Positions 16,160 to 25,444 of a stretch of 64,000 nucleotides of DNA are shown here, piece after piece. Position 1 is the stretch's first letter, and each line of letters opens with the position of its first letter. This DNA is from Georgenia sp. EYE_87 (GTDB taxonomy: Bacteria; Actinomycetota; Actinomycetes; Actinomycetales; Actinomycetaceae), in NCBI RefSeq assembly GCF_023148685.1, contig NZ_JAHXNL010000002.1:310001-374000 (forward strand), written 5' to 3'. Made by a program: the position numbers and the translations under genes. The notes below the pieces were generated by a model. It saw only the letters and a program-made list of their open reading frames with translations, ran no database searches and was not told the DNA's origin.

Positions 16160-16726
16160 ATGAGCGAGACCACCACCACCGTGACGCCGCGCCTCAAGCA
16201 GCGCTACCGCGACGAGATCGTCGCCGGGCTGCGCGAGGAGTTCCAGCACGCCAACGTCAACGAGGTCGCCGGCCTGACCAAGATCGTGGTCAACATGGGC
16301 GTAGGCGACGCCGCTCGTGACTCGAAGCTGATCGAGGGCGCCATCCGCGACCTCAGCCTCATCACCGGCCAGAAGCCGCAGGTCACCAAGGCCCGCAAGT
16401 CCATCGCGCAGTTCAAGCTGCGCGAGGGGCAGCCGATCGGCGCGCACGTCACGCTGCGCGGCGACCGCATGTGGGAGTTCCTGGACCGCCTGCTCTCCGT
16501 GGCGCTTCCCCGCATCCGCGACTTCCGCGGCCTGTCGCCCAAGCAGTTCGACGGCCACGGCAACTACACCTTCGGTCTGACCGAGCAGTCGATGTTCCAC
16601 GAGATCGACCAGGACAAGATCGACCGGGTTCGCGGTATGGACATCACGGTCGTCACCTCGGCCACCACCGACGAAGAAGGGCGTTCGCTGCTGCGTCGCC
16701 TCGGATTCCCGTTCAAGGAGAACTGA
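16160..16726 (+). CDS. rplE: 50S ribosomal protein L5
   Basis: 5S rRNA-binding protein in the central protuberance, 188 residues. It has a Thr-rich start, then [32 protein letters not shown], and the C-terminal [20 protein letters not shown]. Tightly packed between rplX and rpsN. Confidence 0.99.
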   Translation: MSETTTTVTPRLKQRYRDEIVAGLREEFQHANVNEVAGLTKIVVNMGVGDAARDSKLIEGAIRDLSLITGQKPQVTKARKSIAQFKLREGQPIGAHVTLRGDRMWEFLDRLLSVALPRIRDFRGLSPKQFDGHGNYTFGLTEQSMFHEIDQDKIDRVRGMDITVVTSATTDEEGRSLLRRLGFPFKEN

Positions 16727-16727
16727 G

Positions 16728-16913
16728 ATGGCGAAGACCGCCCTGGTTCAGAAGGCCAACCGCAAGCCGAAGTTCCCCGTGCGTGGCTACACCCGCTGCC
16801 AGCGCTGCGGGCGCCCGCACTCGGTGTACCGCAAGTTCGGGCTGTGCCGGATCTGCCTGCGGGAGATGGCCCTCGCCGGCCAGCTCCCCGGTGTGACCAA
16901 GTCCAGCTGGTAA
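16728..16913 (+). CDS. rpsN: 30S ribosomal protein S14, zinc-binding type
   Basis: Small-subunit head protein, 61 residues. This is the short form with four zinc ligands in two CxxC pairs (C24, C27, C40, C43), not the roughly 100-residue zinc-free type. It starts [16 protein letters not shown] and ends TKSSW. It lies 1 bp after rplE. Actinobacteria often hold a second, zinc-free S14 elsewhere under Zur control; none is in this window. Confidence 0.98.
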   Translation: MAKTALVQKANRKPKFPVRGYTRCQRCGRPHSVYRKFGLCRICLREMALAGQLPGVTKSSW

Positions 16914-16968
16914 ACGACTACGTCGCAGGTCCCGCGAGGAAACCACGACGAGGAAGGGCTGAGGCCCG

Positions 16969-17367
16969 ATGACTATGACCGACCCCATCGCAGACATGCT
17001 CACGCGTCTGCGTAACGCCAACTCGGCGTACCACGAGACGGTGGCGATGCCGTACTCGAAGCTCAAGGCGAACATCGCCGAGATCCTGAAGGCCGAGGGC
17101 TACATCGCCGGCTGGACCGTCGAGGATGCCGAGGTGGGCAAGACGCTGACCCTGGACCTGAAGTTCGGCCCCAACCGCGAGCGTTCGCTCGCCGGTGTGC
17201 GCCGCGTCTCCAAGCCGGGCCTGCGCGTCTACGCCAAGTCCACGAACCTGCCCAGGGTCCTCGGCGGCCTGGGGGTGGCCATCCTGTCCACCTCCTCCGG
17301 CCTGCTGACCGACCGCGAGGCACAGACCAAGGGTGTGGGCGGGGAAGTCCTCGCCTACGTCTGGTGA
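16969..17367 (+). CDS. rpsH: 30S ribosomal protein S8
   Basis: Primary 16S rRNA-binding protein, 132 residues. It begins [20 protein letters not shown] and carries the C-terminal [21 protein letters not shown] segment. ATG 16969 (MTMTD) is used, though ATG 16975 is also possible. In E. coli S8 regulates the spc operon; the sequence here does not show this. Confidence 0.98.
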   Translation: MTMTDPIADMLTRLRNANSAYHETVAMPYSKLKANIAEILKAEGYIAGWTVEDAEVGKTLTLDLKFGPNRERSLAGVRRVSKPGLRVYAKSTNLPRVLGGLGVAILSTSSGLLTDREAQTKGVGGEVLAYVW

Positions 17368-17385
17368 CCAGGAAGGAAGCAGACT

Positions 17386-17925
17386 ATGTCTCGAATCGGT
17401 AGGCTCCCCGTCCCGGTCCCCGCTGGCGTCGACGTCACCATCGACGGCGGCACCGTCACCGTCAAGGGCCCCAAGGGCACCCTGGCCCACACCGTGGCCG
17501 ACCCCATCACCGTCGCCCGCGACGAGGACGGCGCGATCGTCGTCACCCGTCCGGACGACGAGCGCGAGTCCCGCTCGCTGCACGGCCTCACCCGCACGCT
17601 CCTGGCCAACCTGGTCGTCGGCGTCACCGAGGGCTACACCAAGGCCCTGGAGATCGTCGGCACCGGTTACCGCGTGCAGGCCAAGGGCTCGGACCTCGAG
17701 TTCGCGCTCGGGTTCTCCCACCCGGTCTCGGTGACCGCCCCCGAGGGCATCACGTTCGCGGTGCAGGGCCCCACCAAGTTCACCGTCTCCGGCATCGACA
17801 AGCAGCTTGTCGGCGAGACCGCGGCGAACATCCGCAAGATCCGCAAGCCCGAGCCCTACAAGGGCAAGGGCGTGCGCTACGCCGGCGAGCAGGTCCGCCG
17901 CAAGGTCGGAAAGGCTGGTAAGTAA
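17386..17925 (+). CDS. rplF: 50S ribosomal protein L6
   Basis: Two-domain protein at the base of the L7/L12 stalk, 179 residues. It starts [17 protein letters not shown], with KGPKGTL in the first domain. The C-terminal signature [14 protein letters not shown] is conserved. ATG at 17386 follows AGGAAGGA. Confidence 0.99.
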   Translation: MSRIGRLPVPVPAGVDVTIDGGTVTVKGPKGTLAHTVADPITVARDEDGAIVVTRPDDERESRSLHGLTRTLLANLVVGVTEGYTKALEIVGTGYRVQAKGSDLEFALGFSHPVSVTAPEGITFAVQGPTKFTVSGIDKQLVGETAANIRKIRKPEPYKGKGVRYAGEQVRRKVGKAGK

Positions 17926-17928
17926 CCC

Positions 17929-18300
17929 ATGGCTATCTCCGTCAAGGGCAAGGGCAAGCAGGTCGCCCGCACGCGGCGTCACCTCCGGGTGCGCAAGCGC
18001 GTCACCGGCACCGCCGCGCGTCCCCGCCTCGTCGTCACGCGCTCCAGCCGCCACATGGTCGCCCAGCTGGTGGACGACACCACCGGCCGCACCCTGGCCT
18101 CGGCCTCCACGCTCGAGGCGGACCTCCGGGTCGCCGAGGGCGACAAGGTCGCCAAGGCACGCAGGGTCGGCGAGCTCGTCGCCGAGCGCGCGAAGAGCGC
18201 CGGGGTCGACGCCGCGGTGTTCGACCGCGGCGGCAACAAGTACCACGGGCGGGTCGCGGCGGTCGCCGACGGTGCCCGCGAGGGTGGTCTGACCCTGTGA
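17929..18300 (+). CDS. rplR: 50S ribosomal protein L18
   Basis: 5S rRNA-binding protein, 123 residues. The basic N-terminal region ([19 protein letters not shown]) and core [13 protein letters not shown] are recognisable. It ends [12 protein letters not shown], as in most bacteria. It lies 3 bp after rplF. Confidence 0.98.
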   Translation: MAISVKGKGKQVARTRRHLRVRKRVTGTAARPRLVVTRSSRHMVAQLVDDTTGRTLASASTLEADLRVAEGDKVAKARRVGELVAERAKSAGVDAAVFDRGGNKYHGRVAAVADGAREGGLTL

Positions 18301-18334
18301 CCAAGCAGAGCGTACGAGAGCAGAGGAACATCTG

Positions 18335-19039
18335 ATGGCTGCACCGCAGCGAGGCAGGACCACCGGTCCGGCTACCGGCTCGGGCGAGAACCGCGAGGGC
18401 GGGGCCCGCCGCGAGGGCGGCAACCGCCGCGACGGTGGCCGTCGCGACAGCAACCGTCGCGGGGCCGAGGACAAGAACCAGTACATCGAGCGCGTCGTCA
18501 CGATCAACCGCGTCGCCAAGGTCGTGAAGGGTGGTCGTCGCTTCAGCTTCACCGCCCTCGTGGTCGTCGGCGACGGCGACGGCACGGTCGGCGTCGGCTA
18601 CGGCAAGGCCAAGGAGGTGCCCGCGGCGATCGCCAAGGGCGTCGAGGAGGCGAAGAAGAACTTCTTCCGCGTCCCCCGCGTGGCCCGCACCATCCCGCAC
18701 GCCGTGCAGGGTGAGGCCGCGGCCGGAGTCGTCTTCCTTCGTCCGGCCTCCCCGGGTACCGGGGTCATCGCCGGCGGACCGGTGCGCGCCGTCCTGGACT
18801 GCGCCGGCATCCACGACATCCTGAGCAAGTCGCTCGGGTCGTCCAACGCGATCAACATCGTCCACGCCACCGTGGCGGCGCTCAAGGGGCTCGAGCAGCC
18901 CGAGGCCGTCGCCGCCCGTCGTGGCCTGCCCCTGGAGCACGTGGCCCCGGCCGCGCTGCTGCGGGCGCGCGCCAAGGGCGAGGCCAAGGAGCGCGAGGAC
19001 AAGGCTGCCACCGAGCAGACCGTCGGGGCAGGTGCGTGA
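18335..19039 (+). CDS. rpsE: 30S ribosomal protein S5
   Basis: Accuracy-related small-subunit protein, 234 residues. An N-terminal extension of about 50 residues is rich in Arg, Gly and Asn ([16 protein letters not shown]). It precedes the conserved [21 protein letters not shown] core and the [12 protein letters not shown] motif. Such extensions are common in actinobacterial S5. The stop TGA overlaps the rpmD ATG by one base. Confidence 0.98.
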   Translation: MAAPQRGRTTGPATGSGENREGGARREGGNRRDGGRRDSNRRGAEDKNQYIERVVTINRVAKVVKGGRRFSFTALVVVGDGDGTVGVGYGKAKEVPAAIAKGVEEAKKNFFRVPRVARTIPHAVQGEAAAGVVFLRPASPGTGVIAGGPVRAVLDCAGIHDILSKSLGSSNAINIVHATVAALKGLEQPEAVAARRGLPLEHVAPAALLRARAKGEAKEREDKAATEQTVGAGA

Positions 19040-19221
19040 TGGCTCAGCTCAAGGTGACCCAGACCAAGTCCGTCATCGGCGGCAAGCAGAACCAGCGTGA
19101 GACGCTGCGCACGCTGGGCCTCAGGCGTATCGGCCAGTCGGTCGTCCGCGAGGACAAGCCCGAGGTCCGCGGCATGATCACGACGGTGGCGCACCTTGTC
19201 ACCGTCGAGGAGGTCGACTGA
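19039..19221 (+). CDS. rpmD: 50S ribosomal protein L30
   Basis: Small large-subunit protein, 60 residues, the usual length. ATG 19039 is chosen over the GTG three bases upstream because it gives the family start [14 protein letters not shown]. The core [17 protein letters not shown] and end HLVTVEEVD match the family. Confidence 0.97.
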   Translation: MAQLKVTQTKSVIGGKQNQRETLRTLGLRRIGQSVVREDKPEVRGMITTVAHLVTVEEVD

Positions 19222-19223
19222 CC

Positions 19224-19706
19224 ATGGCCGATTCCAAGAACACGGGCGCCGAGCCGCAGGTTCACACCCTCAAGGTGCACCACCTGCGTCCTGCCCCCGG
19301 GGCCAAGTCCGCCAAGATCCGCGTCGGACGCGGTGAGGGCGGCAAGCGCGGGAAGACCGCCGGCCGCGGTACCAAGGGCACCAAGGCCCGGTACCAGGTG
19401 CCGGAGCGCTTCGAGGGCGGGCAGATGCCGCTGCACATGCGGCTGCCCAAGCTCCGCGGCTTCAAGAACCCCAACCGCACCGAGTACCAGGTCGTGAACC
19501 TGGAGAAGCTCGGCGCGCTCTACCCCGAGGGTGGCACCGTCACCCGCGAGGACCTCGTCGCCAAGGGCGCCGTGCGCTCCGGGCAGCTCGTCAAGGTCCT
19601 CGGGACCGGCGAGCTGAACGTCAAGCTCGAGGTCACGGTCGACGCGTGGTCCGCGTCGGCGAAGTCGAAGATCGAGGCTGCCGGCGGGACCATCTCCGCC
19701 GAGTGA
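19224..19706 (+). CDS. rplO: 50S ribosomal protein L15
   Basis: Assembly protein of the large subunit, 160 residues. It has the Gly-rich segment [20 protein letters not shown] and [18 protein letters not shown]. It ends GGTISAE. A strong terminator hairpin follows 5 bp after the stop, so rplO closes the ribosomal part of this transcript. Confidence 0.98.
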   Translation: MADSKNTGAEPQVHTLKVHHLRPAPGAKSAKIRVGRGEGGKRGKTAGRGTKGTKARYQVPERFEGGQMPLHMRLPKLRGFKNPNRTEYQVVNLEKLGALYPEGGTVTREDLVAKGAVRSGQLVKVLGTGELNVKLEVTVDAWSASAKSKIEAAGGTISAE

Positions 19707-19711
19707 GCCAC

Positions 19712-19750
19712 CGACGCGGGCGGTCCGGTCAAGCCGGGCCGCCCGCGTCG
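19712..19750 (+). terminator. Terminator between rplO and secY
   Basis: A 17-bp stem with one G-T wobble (19712-19728 with 19734-19750) and a 5-nt loop, starting CGACGCGGGCGG. It is very stable and suggests that secY-adk-map is transcribed largely on its own. Confidence 0.85.
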
Positions 19751-19778
19751 TCGTTCCCGCGGTGGGACGCTGCCGGGG

Positions 19779-19829
19779 GAGCGTCTCCACCGCAGGAGCG
19801 TCTCCACCGCAGGAGAGCGTCCCCGCCGG
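19779..19829 (+). repeat. Three 17-bp direct repeats upstream of secY
   Basis: GAGCGTCTCCACCGCAG is present twice, back to back (19779-19795 and 19796-19812), with a degenerate third copy at 19813-19829. They lie between the rplO terminator and the proposed secY -10, so they could be a regulator-binding array or replication slippage. Confidence 0.7.
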
Positions 19830-19889
19830 GGCACGCGGGCCGAGAGCCCCGGAACCGTGCCGCGGTCGGGGAAGCGGCGACGGTCGCGA

Positions 19890-19895
19890 TAGTCT
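19890..19895 (+). promoter_or_regulatory. Candidate -10 of a secY promoter
   Basis: TAGTCT at 19890-19895 equals the rplM -10 in this window. No good -35 is seen at the right distance. It would give a leader of about 65 nt before secY. Confidence 0.4.
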
Positions 19896-19963
19896 GACCG
19901 ACGGCCCGTGCCGCGCATGCGGTCAGCAAGGCCCCGGAACGGGCCCGATCAGCAGGAGGAAGA

Positions 19964-21259
19964 TTGCTCAGCGCATTCGCCCAGGCGTTCCGCACGCCTG
20001 ATCTGCGGCGCAAGCTGCTCTTCACGCTGGGGATCATGGCGATCTTCCGGCTGGGCACCTTCGTGCCGGCCCCAGGGGTGTCCTACGCCAACGTCCAGCA
20101 GTGCCTCGCGAGCGCGGGCACCGCGGACCTCCTCGGCATGGTCAACCTCTTCAGCGGCGGGGCGCTCCTCCAGCTGAGCATCTTCGCGCTGGGGATCATG
20201 CCGTACATCACGGCGAGCATCATCGTCCAGCTCATGCGCGTGGTCATCCCGCGCTTCGAGGAGCTGCACAAGGAGGGCCAGGCCGGCACGGCCAAGCTCA
20301 CCCAGTACACCCGCTACCTGACGATCTTCCTGGCGGTCCTGCAGTCCTCCGTCATCGTCACGGTCGCGAACTCCTCGCTCTTCCCGGGCTGCCCCGTGCT
20401 GCCCATCCCGAACGACTCCCCGGGCAACCTGCTGCTCACCATCATCGCGATGACCGCGGGCACCGGGCTGATCATGTGGCTGGGCGAGCTCATCACCGAG
20501 CGCGGCGTCGGCAACGGCATGTCGCTGCTCATCTTCACCTCGATCGCCGCCTCCTTCCCGGGCGCCTTCGGCTCGATCCTGCAGAGCGACGGCGGCGTCG
20601 GCCGCCTGCTCGCGGTCATCGCGCTGATCCTGCTGGTGACGCTGCTGATCGTCTTCGTCGAGCAGTCGCAGCGTCGCGTGCCGGTGCAGTACGCCAAGCG
20701 GATGGTCGGGCGCCGGATGTACGGCGGGTCGTCCACCTACATCCCGATCAAGATCAACATGGCGAACGTGATCCCCGTGATCTTCGCGTCCTCGCTCCTC
20801 GCCCTGCCGACGCTGGCGGCGCAGTTCGCGGACCAGAGCGCCGGCTGGGTGCAGTGGATCCTCGTCAACCTGGCGAACCCGTCGGCGCCGCTGTACCTGG
20901 CGGTCTTCGCGCTGCTGATCCTGTTCTTCACGTTCTTCTACACCTCGATCACGTTCAACCCCGAAGAGGTCGCGGACAACATGAAGCGCTACGGCGGTTT
21001 CATCCCGGGCATCCGCGCGGGCCGACCGACGGCCGAGTACCTGCAGTACGTGATCACCCGCATCACCACGGTGGGGGCCATCTACCTGACGCTGGTGGCC
21101 CTCATCCCGACCGTCGTCTTCGCCCAGATGGGGATCGACCAGCAGATGATGGCGTTCGGCGGGACCTCGGTCCTCATCGTCGTGGGCGTCGGCCTGCAGA
21201 CGGTCAAGGAGATCGACTCCCAGCTCCAGCAGCGTCACTACGAAGGGTTCCTGCGATGA
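19964..21259 (+). CDS. secY: Protein translocase channel subunit SecY
   Basis: Central pore of the Sec translocon, an integral membrane protein with ten predicted helices, 431 residues. The TTG at 19964 is supported by AGGAGGA at 19954-19960 and gives [19 protein letters not shown]. Conserved parts include the first helix [13 protein letters not shown] and the plug region after it. The helix-7 and cytosolic-loop motifs [11 protein letters not shown] and [16 protein letters not shown] are present. The last four bases overlap the adk start (ATGA). Confidence 0.99.
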   Translation: MLSAFAQAFRTPDLRRKLLFTLGIMAIFRLGTFVPAPGVSYANVQQCLASAGTADLLGMVNLFSGGALLQLSIFALGIMPYITASIIVQLMRVVIPRFEELHKEGQAGTAKLTQYTRYLTIFLAVLQSSVIVTVANSSLFPGCPVLPIPNDSPGNLLLTIIAMTAGTGLIMWLGELITERGVGNGMSLLIFTSIAASFPGAFGSILQSDGGVGRLLAVIALILLVTLLIVFVEQSQRRVPVQYAKRMVGRRMYGGSSTYIPIKINMANVIPVIFASSLLALPTLAAQFADQSAGWVQWILVNLANPSAPLYLAVFALLILFFTFFYTSITFNPEEVADNMKRYGGFIPGIRAGRPTAEYLQYVITRITTVGAIYLTLVALIPTVVFAQMGIDQQMMAFGGTSVLIVVGVGLQTVKEIDSQLQQRHYEGFLR

Positions 21260-21834
21260 GCGCACGACTGGTCCTCCTCGGCCCGCCCGGAGCGGGCAAG
21301 GGCACCCAGGCCGCCCGCATCTGCGAGCGGCTGGGCGTCCCCGCGATCTCCACGGGCGACATCTTCCGCGCCAACGTCGCGGAGCAGACCGAGCTCGGCC
21401 GGCGCGCGCAGCGCTACATGGACGCGGGCGAGTACGTCCCGGACGAGGTCACCAACGCCATGGTGCGCGACCGCCTCTCCCAGGCCGACGCCGTCGACGG
21501 CTTCCTCCTGGACGGCTACCCGCGCACCGCGGACCAGGTGGCCGAGCTCGACGGGATGCTGGCCCACAGCGGGACCCGCCTGGACGCCGTCGTCGAGCTC
21601 ACCGCCGACACCGACGAGGTGGTCGCCCGCCTCCTCAAGCGGGCCGCCGAGCAGGGCCGCGCCGACGACACCGAGTCCGTGATCCGCCGCCGCCTCGAGG
21701 TCTACGCCGAGCAGACCGCCCCGCTCGCCGACCTCTACGCCGAGCGCGGCCTGCTGGTGCAGGTCGACGGCATCGGCTCCCTCGACGAGGTGACCGAGCG
21801 CATCCTGACCGCGCTCGAGCCGAAGCTGGGCTGA
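21256..21834 (+). CDS. adk: Adenylate kinase
   Basis: Interconverts ATP and AMP with 2 ADP. It has 192 residues, the short form without the zinc-binding LID insert that is usual in actinobacteria. The P-loop is at the start ([16 protein letters not shown]). The AMP-binding [11 protein letters not shown] and the LLDGYPRT motif follow. It overlaps secY by 4 bp, the classic secY-adk order. A hairpin at 21851-21886 follows. Confidence 0.99.
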   Translation: MSARLVLLGPPGAGKGTQAARICERLGVPAISTGDIFRANVAEQTELGRRAQRYMDAGEYVPDEVTNAMVRDRLSQADAVDGFLLDGYPRTADQVAELDGMLAHSGTRLDAVVELTADTDEVVARLLKRAAEQGRADDTESVIRRRLEVYAEQTAPLADLYAERGLLVQVDGIGSLDEVTERILTALEPKLG

Positions 21835-21850
21835 GCCCCGACCCCCTCCA

Positions 21851-21886
21851 CGACGGCGCGGCCCGAGCCCCGGGTCCGCGCCGTCG
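21851..21886 (+). terminator. Hairpin between adk and map
   Basis: CGACGGCGCGG at 21851-21861 pairs with CCGCGCCGTCG at 21876-21886, and further pairing is possible in the loop (CCCG/CGGG). It fills much of the 73-bp adk-map gap and may attenuate transcription into map. Confidence 0.6.
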
Positions 21887-21907
21887 TCGTACCCGGAAGG
21901 AGCCGAC

Positions 21908-22741
21908 GTGTTCGGCCGCGAGAAGATCGAGTACAAGACCCCCGACCAGGTGCGCACGATGCGCCGGGCGGGGCTCGTCGTCGCCGACATCCACGCCGCC
22001 CTGCGTGAGGCGGTCGCGCCGGGGATGACGACGGCGGACCTCGACGCCGTCTCCGCCGACGTCATCGCCCGGGCCGGGGCGCGCTCGAACTTCCTCGGGT
22101 ACCACGGCTACCCCGCCACGGTCTGTATCTCCGTCAACGAGGTCATCGTGCACGGCATCCCCGGGGACCGGGTCATCGCCGAGGGAGACCTGGTCTCCTT
22201 CGACTGCGGCGCGATCGTGGACGGCTGGCACGGCGACGCGGCGTTCTCGCTCGTCGTCGGCACGCCCTCCGAGGCGGACCGCGCGCTGGTCGAGGTCACC
22301 GAGGAGGCCATGTGGGCCGGCATCGCGGCGCTCGCCACGGGCGAGCGGCTGGGGGTGGTGGGTGACGCCGTCGAGACTGTCGTCGAGCGGGCGACGGTCG
22401 AGCGCGGCGTGACCCTGGGGATCGTCCAGGAGTACGTCGGGCACGGCATCGGCTCCGCGATGCACCAGCCGCCCGAGGTGCTGAACTACCGCACCCGCGA
22501 GAGGGGCCCGCGCCTACGCCCCGGGATGTGCCTGGCGGTGGAGCCGATGCTCACCGCCGGCAGCCCCGAGAGCAAGGTGCTCGAGGACGACTGGACGGTC
22601 GTCACCCTGGACGGCTCCCGGGCCGCGCACTTCGAGCACACGGTCGCCGTCGGCGAGCGGGGCATCTGGGTGCTCACGGCGCCCGACGGCGGCGCGGAGC
22701 AGCTGGCCGCGCGCGGCGTCACGGTCGTCCCGCTCGGCTGA
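21908..22741 (+). CDS. map: Methionine aminopeptidase, type I
   Basis: Removes the N-terminal methionine from new proteins, 277 residues. GTG at 21908 follows GGAAGGAG. The dinuclear metal site is intact: the two aspartates in DCGAIVDGWHGDAAFS, the HGIG histidine, the glutamate in AVEPM and the C-terminal HFEHTV glutamate. In most actinobacteria map is followed at once by infA; here about 11.9 kb separates them. Confidence 0.98.
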   Translation: MFGREKIEYKTPDQVRTMRRAGLVVADIHAALREAVAPGMTTADLDAVSADVIARAGARSNFLGYHGYPATVCISVNEVIVHGIPGDRVIAEGDLVSFDCGAIVDGWHGDAAFSLVVGTPSEADRALVEVTEEAMWAGIAALATGERLGVVGDAVETVVERATVERGVTLGIVQEYVGHGIGSAMHQPPEVLNYRTRERGPRLRPGMCLAVEPMLTAGSPESKVLEDDWTVVTLDGSRAAHFEHTVAVGERGIWVLTAPDGGAEQLAARGVTVVPLG

Positions 22742-22975
22742 CCGGGACCTCGGACCCACTCCGGCAGTGCGCCGGCGGACGCCCGCAGGGCCGCGGAGGG
22801 CCTAACGACCCGTTCTCAGGACGCGGACGGGCCGGAACCTATATCAGATGTCCTCGGCAGGTCGCAAGAACTGAGGGCACGAAAACGCCCGTGTCGCGTC
22901 CGCGCCCTCGGTACCTTGATGATCCGGACGGAGGTCACCCCTGGGCCCCCGCCGGGCGCACGAGGGGTGTGGGCC

Positions 22976-25441
22976 GTGGCGACAGCCGTACACGCGACGC
23001 GAACGCACGCGCGTATGCCGCGTGACCTCGTTGTCGACGACGCCGTCCTCGAGATCCTCGCCGAGCAGGCTCCTCTCACGGTCGTGCGCGGGCCCCGCGG
23101 CTACGGCAAGTCCGCGACGCTGAACGCCTGGCTCGAGTCGGCCCCGCCGCAGCACCAGGTGGTCACGCTCGCGCTCACCCGTGAGGCGAACGAGGCCGAC
23201 GAGTTCTGGCGGGCCCTGTGCGCGGCGCTCTCCGACGCCGGCGTGCTCGACGGCGAGGACGGGGACCACCGCGCCCGCGCGGTGCGGTCGCTGGTCCGGC
23301 GCGCCGCGCCGCTGACGGTCGTCATCGACGACTACCACCACGCGGGGCGCCTGGAGGCGGCCGCCGACATCGACGACGAGCTCGTCGAGGCCGTGCGGCA
23401 GAACGACCAGCTCTACCTCGTCGTCGCCAGCCGGACCACGCGGGCCATCGAGACGACCGGCAGCCTCTCGATCGACGTCGCCGTCGTCTCCCCGCGGGAG
23501 CTGCGGCTGCGCGGCACGCAGGTCGCGGCGCTCGCCGCGCGGCTGGGCGTCCAGCTCAACGACCGCGAGGCGGAGCTGCTCGCCACCGGGTTCGCCGGCT
23601 GGCCCGCCGCGATCCGCGACGTCCTGGTCCGCTCGCGCGGAGAGGGCGGTCGGATCAACCTCGCGCTCGCCGACGACTACATCGCCAGCATGGTCCGCGA
23701 CCTCCGGCACGAGCAGGTGCGCGCCTTCCTGCTGCGCACCGCCGTGCCCGAGTCCTTCGACGCCGAGCTCGCCGATCTCGTCGCCCCCGGGGACGCCACG
23801 CTGACGATCCTGCGCAACGTCCGCTCCGCCGGGCTGCTCCGCGAGGAGATCGCGGGGGAGCGGCGGGTCTACTCGTACGCCCCGATCGTGCGCCAGGCCC
23901 TGGTCCGGATGCTCGCCGAGTCGCGGCCCGACGACCTGCGCGAGGTGCACCGGGCGCTGATGAGCCACAGCCTGCACGAGCGCGACCACGTCCGGGCCCT
24001 CGTCCACGCCATCCACGCCGGCGCCTGGTCCACCGCCGAGCAGGTGATGGAGGACGAGTGGCACCACCTCGTCACCCAGGAGCCGGCCGTGCTCATGGCG
24101 GCCGCACAGATGATCCCGCCCGACGTCGTCGCCGAGCACCCGCGCTTCCAGGTCGCGCGGGACGAGATGGACGGCGCACTCAAGTCGGGCCGCCAGGGCC
24201 GGGACCTCATCTGGCCGACCGGCGACATCCGCGGCCTGACGGCCGAGCTCGGGCCGAGCCGGCTGCGCACCGGCATGGACACCACGGTCTTCGCGCTGGT
24301 GCAGTGGGGGGTCGCGGCGGTCCTCGCCGGGGACGAGCCGTCGGCGCTCTACGCCTTCGGGCGGGCGCGCACCGTCTCCCAGGAGCGCGACGAGGAGTCG
24401 GTCGCCGTCGCCCTGGCCACCCTCGGTCTGGCGGGCACCCACGCCATCTACGGCGACGTCGACATCGCCGCCTCGTGGCTCGAGGACGAGTCCCTGCGCC
24501 GGCTCGGCAGCCTGCCCCCGGAGCTCGACGAGTACGTGGACTACTGGCAGCGGCTGATCCGCGCCCTCATCGCCCTCGACCGCCTGGAGCCCGACGCCGC
24601 GGAGGTCGTGGCGGCGATGCGCGAGCGCACCCGGCGGGACGAGATCTGGGGTCTCGAGGTGTTCGTGGCGGCGGTGAACGCCTCCACCTCGGGCGACGCC
24701 GGGGACATCGCCCGGTGGGCGGCCAACGTCCGCGCCGCGCGGCACTACCTCCCGCAGGGCCGGATGGCCGAGATGGTGCTGCGCGCCACGGAGGTCGAGG
24801 TGCTCCTCGCCGGCGGCCTGCTCGACGACGCCCGGCACGTGGCCCGCAACCTGCCCGTCAACGCCGTGAGCATGTCGACCCACGCCCACCTCGCGCTCGC
24901 CAACGGCGAGTACCGGCAGGCCGCCTCCCGGGCCCGGGAGGCGCTCGAGGTGGTGACCCTCTCCCAGCGCTCGGTGATGGAGTGCCAGCTGGTCCTCGCC
25001 GGGGCCCACCACGCGCTCGGTGAGCGGGCGGCCGCCCGGGCCGCGTTCGCCGAGGCCGTCCGCACCGCCTACGCGTCCGGTCAGCGCCGCCCGCTGCTCG
25101 TGCTGCGCCACAGCGTCTTCACCGCCCTCGCCGCCGGGGACGTGCGCGTGCTGGACCTGTGGCCCGAGGCCTACCGGCCCAGCGAGCGTGAGATCGCCGA
25201 GGAGCCCCGCGGCGGGCTGACCGAGCTGCTCACGCCGCGCGAGCTCGAGGTGCTCCAGGCGCTGCACCAGCACACCGGAGCCGTGCCGATCGCCGAGGTG
25301 CTCGGGCTCTCCGTCAACACCGTCAAGTCGCACCTGCGCAGCGTCTACCACAAGCTCGGCGTCACCAACCGCTCGGGCGCGCTCCGGCGTGCGGACGAGC
25401 TCGACCGCGCGGGGCCGCCGGGTCACGTGGGGATGGGCTGA
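22976..25441 (+). CDS. Large LuxR-family (MalT-like) transcriptional regulator 1
   Basis: About 821 residues. An N-terminal P-loop ATPase of STAND type (GPRGYGKSAT near residue 39) is followed by a long helical, probably TPR-like middle. A C-terminal LuxR helix-turn-helix lies near residues 752-805 (LTPRELEVLQAL, then LSVNTVKSHLRSVYHKLGV). Proteins of this build, such as MalT, bind an inducer and ATP, oligomerise and activate promoters. I chose GTG 22976 because GAGGGG lies 8 bp upstream; ATG 22919 and ATG 23015 are alternatives. It is followed 3 bp later by a paralogue, and both precede a surface-protein gene set that they may control. The ligand is unknown. Confidence 0.88.
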   Translation: MATAVHATRTHARMPRDLVVDDAVLEILAEQAPLTVVRGPRGYGKSATLNAWLESAPPQHQVVTLALTREANEADEFWRALCAALSDAGVLDGEDGDHRARAVRSLVRRAAPLTVVIDDYHHAGRLEAAADIDDELVEAVRQNDQLYLVVASRTTRAIETTGSLSIDVAVVSPRELRLRGTQVAALAARLGVQLNDREAELLATGFAGWPAAIRDVLVRSRGEGGRINLALADDYIASMVRDLRHEQVRAFLLRTAVPESFDAELADLVAPGDATLTILRNVRSAGLLREEIAGERRVYSYAPIVRQALVRMLAESRPDDLREVHRALMSHSLHERDHVRALVHAIHAGAWSTAEQVMEDEWHHLVTQEPAVLMAAAQMIPPDVVAEHPRFQVARDEMDGALKSGRQGRDLIWPTGDIRGLTAELGPSRLRTGMDTTVFALVQWGVAAVLAGDEPSALYAFGRARTVSQERDEESVAVALATLGLAGTHAIYGDVDIAASWLEDESLRRLGSLPPELDEYVDYWQRLIRALIALDRLEPDAAEVVAAMRERTRRDEIWGLEVFVAAVNASTSGDAGDIARWAANVRAARHYLPQGRMAEMVLRATEVEVLLAGGLLDDARHVARNLPVNAVSMSTHAHLALANGEYRQAASRAREALEVVTLSQRSVMECQLVLAGAHHALGERAAARAAFAEAVRTAYASGQRRPLLVLRHSVFTALAAGDVRVLDLWPEAYRPSEREIAEEPRGGLTELLTPRELEVLQALHQHTGAVPIAEVLGLSVNTVKSHLRSVYHKLGVTNRSGALRRADELDRAGPPGHVGMG

Positions 25442-25444
25442 GAG

